Shown one piece after another: positions 60,173 to 64,000 of a stretch of DNA of 64,000 nucleotides (its first letter is position 1; every line of letters starts with the position of its first letter). The position numbers and the translations under genes were made by a program. The stretch comes from Chrysogorgia sp. JL179-B06 (Eukaryota; Cnidaria; Anthozoa; Scleralcyonacea; Chrysogorgiidae), in contig JAYKKM010000143.1 in assembly GCA_035772405.1 (NCBI GenBank), forward strand, positions 2,917,501-2,981,500. The letters run 5' to 3'. Under the pieces are notes generated by a model. The model was not told the origin of the DNA and did no database searches. It saw nothing but the letters and a program-made list of their open reading frames with translations.

Positions 60173-61123
60173 TTACTTTACACCATATTCCTTCATCATT
60201 TCTCCACCCATGATTATGATGTCTCGGTTTGTCATGTAACCACTCACGATTTTCACACCGTAGAATTCTATCAACGATGGGTGCGCATAAGGTGCGAGTG
60301 GTATTCTTGGTCGATGTATTCCAAAAATTGTTCCATAGGGTGCGCCTATCTTTTTCATATTTGCTATGAAGTCTGAATCGGTTGACTTAACGTTGTTGAC
60401 TCTGACATGTGAATTGCTCATTTGCCAGTGTATCGATATCATATGCATTTTTGTGAGGTCAACACCACTCGGAATAGTGCATACTTTCTCCATCGCTGGG
60501 ATGCTACCACCATACGCGAGCTTGTTGGTCACACCAGTCTTGTACCCTATGAACTTATCCCAACTACCATCGTCGTTTGATATAATTGTCTCCCAATTTG
60601 ATCCAGCGGTTCTCATTGGTAACCTCACCACAACAAAAATGGAGAGATCACACCATTGCATACTTGGACAATTAAAATGGAGACCTGACTCAAGTGGGAT
60701 TGGTGTTAACACGGGTGATAGAAAACTTTGACTCACACCGCTGATGCCAACAATAGGACCATAAGCCGGGTTGTTTTGCACTAATTTACTTGTTTCACCA
60801 ATGGCTTTCACTTTGTTTGAACCATTGGTGTGAAACTCCACATTTTTTAAGGCGTGTGTGCTAACGTTGAAGTCAAGCACAATGTTGTAGGACTGACTCT
60901 TGAGGTAGCTTGATAGCAATTGCTCTAGAGTTCTTTTGTTTGTGACGTCTGAGCCATCGACTGGGTCTGCTACGTTTTTTATCGCTGAGCCTTGCATGTC
61001 TATTATTCCAGACATCCTTCCACCAGTCGCGCTTAACTTAGGATCTTCGTTCAGATGCCTTTTCGTTCTCTTTAGTATTTTATCGTGAGGGTCGTCAGAC
61101 TCATACCCATAGTTTAGACTCAT
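60173..61123 (-). CDS. Fibre-like protein with phage-tail-fibre motif and lectin-like C-terminal domain
   Basis: The 316-residue protein carries LSATGGRMSGIIDMQGSAIK followed by NVADPVDGSDVTNKRTLEQL (about 30-70), the GGxMSGxIdMxGxxI.NV.dP.....DvtNK motif common in phage tail fibres and in Polinton fibre-like proteins. The second half (MQWCDLSIFVVVRLP, WETIISNDDGSWDKFIGYKT, MHMISIHWQ, IEFYGVKIVSG) has the beta-sandwich pattern of concanavalin/laminin-G-like lectin domains. Together they suggest a trimeric spike: a shaft-initiating motif plus a receptor-binding head. It is adjacent to other presumed virion genes. Function is inferred from domain layout. Confidence 0.75.
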   Translation of the reverse strand: MSLNYGYESDDPHDKILKRTKRHLNEDPKLSATGGRMSGIIDMQGSAIKNVADPVDGSDVTNKRTLEQLLSSYLKSQSYNIVLDFNVSTHALKNVEFHTNGSNKVKAIGETSKLVQNNPAYGPIVGISGVSQSFLSPVLTPIPLESGLHFNCPSMQWCDLSIFVVVRLPMRTAGSNWETIISNDDGSWDKFIGYKTGVTNKLAYGGSIPAMEKVCTIPSGVDLTKMHMISIHWQMSNSHVRVNNVKSTDSDFIANMKKIGAPYGTIFGIHRPRIPLAPYAHPSLIEFYGVKIVSGYMTNRDIIIMGGEMMKEYGVK

Positions 61124-61125
61124 TA

Positions 61126-62607
61126 CTACCTGAAGGTGTATTTGGTTACTAAATAGCCAGACACCGCTGAGAACCCTAACACTATCACCAGCGTTGTCGT
61201 GTCTGACTCACTTGAGGTGGTAGTCTGCGCAATTTGGTTGGTCGCTGTTCTCTTCACGGGTGGTGCTACTCCCAAGTTAGCCACCACGTTTTCTTGGTGG
61301 ACTTTTTTAGCCACTGTTTTCTTCACGGGTGGCGCTACTAAGTTAGTCACCACATTTTCTTGGTGGACTTTTTTAGCCGCGGTCGTCGGTGTTGTTGCGT
61401 TCAAGCGGGTGTTCACCCCAAATTTCATGGACTCTGTGGCAATCTTTAATAAGTTGTTGTACCCGGCGATTTTATTCTTGAGTATCACCACGTTGCTCGG
61501 CATCAACCATGTACTTGGCGACACCGCGAGATTTTGGACAACGTTGGTGTCTCTAATCGATTTATTCATGTTGAGAATCCATGTCGACACGTCATAGTTG
61601 ATAACACTGTCAGCGAACAACTTTCGGAACTCTTGTTGGGTTTCTAGACTTCCTGCAGAGCCACCAACGACTGATACACGTGTTCTCGCTTGTGCACCAA
61701 GTGTGGAGTACACAAAGGCTTCTATGCTTTGATTTAGATATTGCAGCCCAATGTTGGTAAAGCCGTCTGAGAGTCGTGCGACATATCGTTTGTAGTCGTT
61801 ATGGGTGTCGTTGAGTGTGAAGACTCTAGATTCGCCTAAAGTGCCATCGCTCAGGACTTTATTCTGGTAATAATGTTTTCTGGGAATCTTAGAAATCTTA
61901 CCATACAATTCGGAAGCGTTGAATTCTCTACTTATTGATTTCATTGTCTCACCACCCTCCATTCTTCTAAGAAGTCTTCTAATGGTGAAGTACAAATGAA
62001 ACCTCATCACACTTGTGACCACGGGGTGAACTTCTTGTGACACTGATAAATGTTGCAATGACACCCCACAACAGAAACTCGCACAATACGTCGCAAACAC
62101 AATGCGATAGTAAGATTCGCTGTCATCCCACTCTGATTTTGTCTTTAATGTGGTGACTCGCAAGACTGGCAGCTTTGACATGAAGTAGCTACTCTGGTTA
62201 ACGAAAACTTTAAAATTATTCACTGGATAATTTAACACATTTTCTGTTGGATAGCCATCCCAAAGTCCCCAGTGGTTCTTATGACCTTTTGGTAGTGGTT
62301 GGATAGTTCCACCACCTTGCCATATTATTGGGAACTTGCTATTGTGTAGCCACTTCCACATGTTTTTATCATTTTTGAAGGTTGCGCTGGTTATGTCTGT
62401 GCTAAGGATGTCGTTGTTTCTGAAATATATGTCGACACTCGTGATTTTACCATCTTGCGAAATATTTGGATTGAACTCGAATTTGCTTAAAGTAGCGTGG
62501 GGGTACTTTTTGATGAGGTCTGCCTTTGCGTTGTGTGTGGCCTTCGACGTGTTAGCCATCGCACGTTTGTAGTACTCTCCATAGTACTCATGAAGGGCTT
62601 TCTGCAT
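61126..62607 (-). CDS. Large C-terminally anchored Polinton protein, unknown function
   Basis: The 493-residue protein starts MQKALHEYYGEYYKR. It has aromatic-rich segments (IIWQGGGTIQPLPKGHKNHW, LWDGYPTENVLNYP), an arginine-rich part (HLYFTIRRLLRRMEGGETMK), a C-terminal proline/threonine linker with a duplicated KKVHQENVV(T/A)NL unit (about residues 415-450), and a terminal membrane helix (TTLVIVLGFSAVSGYLVT). A long ectodomain with a tail anchor suggests a virion surface or membrane protein. Similar large proteins of unknown role accompany penton genes in Polintons. Its ATG is only 12-21 bp from the divergent penton start. Confidence 0.7.
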   Translation of the reverse strand: MQKALHEYYGEYYKRAMANTSKATHNAKADLIKKYPHATLSKFEFNPNISQDGKITSVDIYFRNNDILSTDITSATFKNDKNMWKWLHNSKFPIIWQGGGTIQPLPKGHKNHWGLWDGYPTENVLNYPVNNFKVFVNQSSYFMSKLPVLRVTTLKTKSEWDDSESYYRIVFATYCASFCCGVSLQHLSVSQEVHPVVTSVMRFHLYFTIRRLLRRMEGGETMKSISREFNASELYGKISKIPRKHYYQNKVLSDGTLGESRVFTLNDTHNDYKRYVARLSDGFTNIGLQYLNQSIEAFVYSTLGAQARTRVSVVGGSAGSLETQQEFRKLFADSVINYDVSTWILNMNKSIRDTNVVQNLAVSPSTWLMPSNVVILKNKIAGYNNLLKIATESMKFGVNTRLNATTPTTAAKKVHQENVVTNLVAPPVKKTVAKKVHQENVVANLGVAPPVKRTATNQIAQTTTSSESDTTTLVIVLGFSAVSGYLVTKYTFR

Positions 62608-62628
62608 ATAATATACTGTATGTTATAC
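62608..62628. promoter_or_regulatory. Minimal divergent promoter between start codons
   Basis: Only ATATAATATACTGTATGTTA and a few bases separate the ATG of the leftward gene (62607) from the ATGs of the penton gene (62620 or 62629). TATA-like motifs face both ways, with a partial palindrome around ATACTGTAT. Leaders of both mRNAs must be almost absent. Confidence 0.55.
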
Positions 62629-63330
62629 ATGACGCGAAAGTTGACGGTACTCATTGAAGGTGTGGAAAAAGTTGTGTCCTTTGACAACGCGATGATGGTC
62701 ATACACGATAACCCATACATTGTGGTCAAGACAGCTACTGTGTTTTGGGACTACCATAACACAACAAACGACGACAGCATTCAGGTCTTCACGCTGGATA
62801 ACTCTAGGGTTGGCTCTTTTAAAAAGATTGAAGTGGGTGAAGGGTACTATAGCTTCGACGCACTGGTCAAAGTCTTGAAGCATGAGTCTAGCGAGCTTAA
62901 GGTGGATCTTGAGATAGAGAAACTAGTGCCTACAGGTAAATGTAGGGTTAAGGTTAGTAGCTCAGCTGTGTTAGACACCCTTGGGCCTCTACTTGGTTTC
63001 GCGAAGGGTGAGGTGATTCAGAATGACTCACAGTGGCACACTAGCCCGAACGAGGTCGACATGTATAGAGGTCTGAAGTACATAGAAGTTTCGTGTGACA
63101 TTGTTGAGACGGATAGTAACGTGGGTATTGATGGGAAGCGTAGCGATGTGATCACAACGTTGCCAATACCCACTGAGCAGTCTTTGAAGGGGTCAGTGCA
63201 ACGCCATGTGGATATTGAGTCCAAGGTGAGTGTTAAAAAAGGTGTTTACTCAAGTATGACGTTTCGTGTCAAACCAAATAACAACAATCTCAAAATTGGT
63301 GCGGTGCTATTGGAACTGTATATTGTGTGA
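62620..63330 (+). CDS. Penton-like minor capsid protein
   Basis: The protein of about 236 residues (233 if started at 62629) has a beta-rich sequence: TATVFWDYHNTTNDDSIQVF, VGEGYYSFDALVKVLKHESS, VLDTLGPLLGFAKGEV, KYIEVSCDIVE and KIGAVLLELYIV. The pattern G.Y....L...L, LLGF, then .V.CD++ and a hydrophobic strand end is that of the single jelly-roll penton homologues of Polintons and adintoviruses. The penton would occupy capsid vertices. The longer open frame to 62497 overlaps the neighbouring gene, so I prefer the ATG at 62620. The integrase starts 5 bp after its stop codon. Confidence 0.75.
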   Translation: MLYMTRKLTVLIEGVEKVVSFDNAMMVIHDNPYIVVKTATVFWDYHNTTNDDSIQVFTLDNSRVGSFKKIEVGEGYYSFDALVKVLKHESSELKVDLEIEKLVPTGKCRVKVSSSAVLDTLGPLLGFAKGEVIQNDSQWHTSPNEVDMYRGLKYIEVSCDIVETDSNVGIDGKRSDVITTLPIPTEQSLKGSVQRHVDIESKVSVKKGVYSSMTFRVKPNNNNLKIGAVLLELYIV

Positions 63331-63335
63331 ATTAT

Positions 63336-64000
63336 ATGGAACTCGGTGTGGAGACAGAACAAGGGTTGCGAGACATCTATTATAATCCTAAGACGGGGTA
63401 CAGTGGTGTAGAGAGGTTGTATCAAAGTGCATTGGGAGACGGATTGAAAATAACTAGAAAAACAGTGAAAGAATGGTTGACAGCGCAGGACACCTACACT
63501 AGGTACAAACCCATTGTGAGAAGGCATAAATTCCGCGCGACTTTTGTTGGGTTTCTTGGTGAAGAGCTCCAAATGGACTTAGTGGACATGAGTAAGTACT
63601 CAAAACAGAATGGAGGATATTATTGGATACTGACAGGCATCGAAATATTGAGTAGGTATGCTTTCGGCATTGCAGTTTATAGAAAAGACACTAAGAACAT
63701 GACTAAGGCTGTTGGAAAATTGTTGGTTGACTTTAAAGATCGGTTTGGGGTCACACCTAAGTTAGCGCAATTTGACGAGGGACTTGAGTTCTACAATGTT
63801 GGTGTTAAAAGTTTGCTGAAAGAACATGGTGTTGAGTATTTCAGCACTAAGAGCGACAAAAAGGCTGCTGTTGTCGAGCGTTTTAATAGAAGCCTCAAGA
63901 GTATTATGTGGAAGTATTTTTATACCCGTGGGACGTACAAATGGATTGACGTTTTGGACCAGTTTGTGAGCAATTATAATAGCAATGTGAATCGAAGCAT
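63336..64000 (+). CDS. INT: Polinton DDE integrase (cut by window end)
   Basis: The retroviral-type integrase inserts element DNA into the host genome. At least 221 residues are present from ATG 63336, which follows the penton stop by 5 bp. The catalytic triad is visible: D81 in LGEELQMDLVDMSKYSKQNG, D147 in KLAQFDEGLEF and E181 in KAAVVERFNRSLKSIMW, with D-x33-E spacing as is usual in Polintons. YWILTGIEILSRYAF is a further family signature. The C-terminal chromo-like domain, if present, is beyond the window. The frame is fully open, so the copy may be functional. Confidence 0.95.
   Translation, partial: MELGVETEQGLRDIYYNPKTGYSGVERLYQSALGDGLKITRKTVKEWLTAQDTYTRYKPIVRRHKFRATFVGFLGEELQMDLVDMSKYSKQNGGYYWILTGIEILSRYAFGIAVYRKDTKNMTKAVGKLLVDFKDRFGVTPKLAQFDEGLEFYNVGVKSLLKEHGVEYFSTKSDKKAAVVERFNRSLKSIMWKYFYTRGTYKWIDVLDQFVSNYNSNVNRS

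Larger units (their letters stand above)
51780..64000. mobile_element. Polinton/Maverick (adintovirus-like) element, right end beyond the window
   Basis: About 12 kb of compact, intronless, largely intact genes includes the Polinton hallmark pair of protein-primed DNA polymerase B and a DDE integrase, plus a penton-like capsid protein and several small membrane proteins. The genes lie in alternating strand blocks. Base composition is clearly richer in G+C than the host flanks. The left boundary falls somewhere between about 51240 and 51800; no terminal inverted repeat or 6-bp target duplication could be assigned without the right end. Major capsid, packaging ATPase and protease genes are not present up to 64000. 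Family length (usually 15-20 kb) leaves room for them to the right. Confidence 0.9.

Noticed and set aside
62497..62619. N-terminal extension of the penton-like ORF
   Set aside because: It lies antisense over the start of the neighbouring gene; the ATG at 62620 or 62629 fits the divergent promoter better.

Overview
The window is metazoan nuclear DNA from an aquatic, probably cnidarian, invertebrate. Three deeply conserved animal genes with GT-AG introns could be assembled exon by exon, and the introns between them are packed with transposon debris: palindromic MITEs, hAT and pogo-like elements, LINEs, SINEs, a Penelope-like element and AT-rich microsatellites. The animal identification is firm. 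The cnidarian assignment is an impression from the repeat content only.

Left part (1-28750). A divergent pair shares a promoter region of about 200 bp near 23.5 kb. IARS1 (cytosolic isoleucyl-tRNA synthetase) runs leftwards: nine coding exons lie between 23438 and 204 and the gene continues off the left edge. NDUFA5 (respiratory complex I) runs rightwards and is complete in five exons (23636-28746). The IARS1 introns hold TTAA-flanked MITEs, a 303-bp hAT element, a Penelope GIY-YIG remnant between inverted hammerhead-like repeats, a 420-bp palindrome between (AT)n tracts, a 38-bp satellite of about 2.7 kb split by a LINE fragment, a decayed LINE with an abutting SINE, a second large palindrome and a second hAT element.

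Middle part (28750-51600). On the minus strand are the last two exons of a 1175-residue Q/P-rich zinc-binding protein of unknown function (37858-33174) and three exons of a RAVER-like RNA-binding protein (49969-41546). LINE fragments, MITEs, a cysteine-protease-like ORF fragment and a decayed integrase-type ORF lie around them.

Right part (about 51.8-64 kb) is different: gene-dense, intronless and mostly intact. It is most of a Polinton/Maverick (adintovirus-like) element that runs off the right edge. A leftward block holds protein-primed DNA polymerase B, a zinc-ribbon protein resembling poxvirus late transcription factor 3 (VLTF3), and three small membrane proteins. A rightward pair follows: a C2H2-type zinc-finger protein and a thymidine kinase. 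A second leftward block holds a BRO-N/VRR-NUC/zinc-finger fusion, two very small proteins, a fibre-like protein with a lectin-like C-terminus and a large membrane-anchored protein. Last come a rightward penton-like capsid protein and a DDE integrase cut by the window end. Major capsid protein, FtsK-like ATPase and maturation protease are not in the window and are expected to the right. The thymidine kinase, the BRO fusion, the VLTF3-like factor, the fibre and TATA-like motifs directly against the start codons make this element resemble a small DNA virus with its own nucleotide supply, late transcription and host attachment. It is the most interesting content here.
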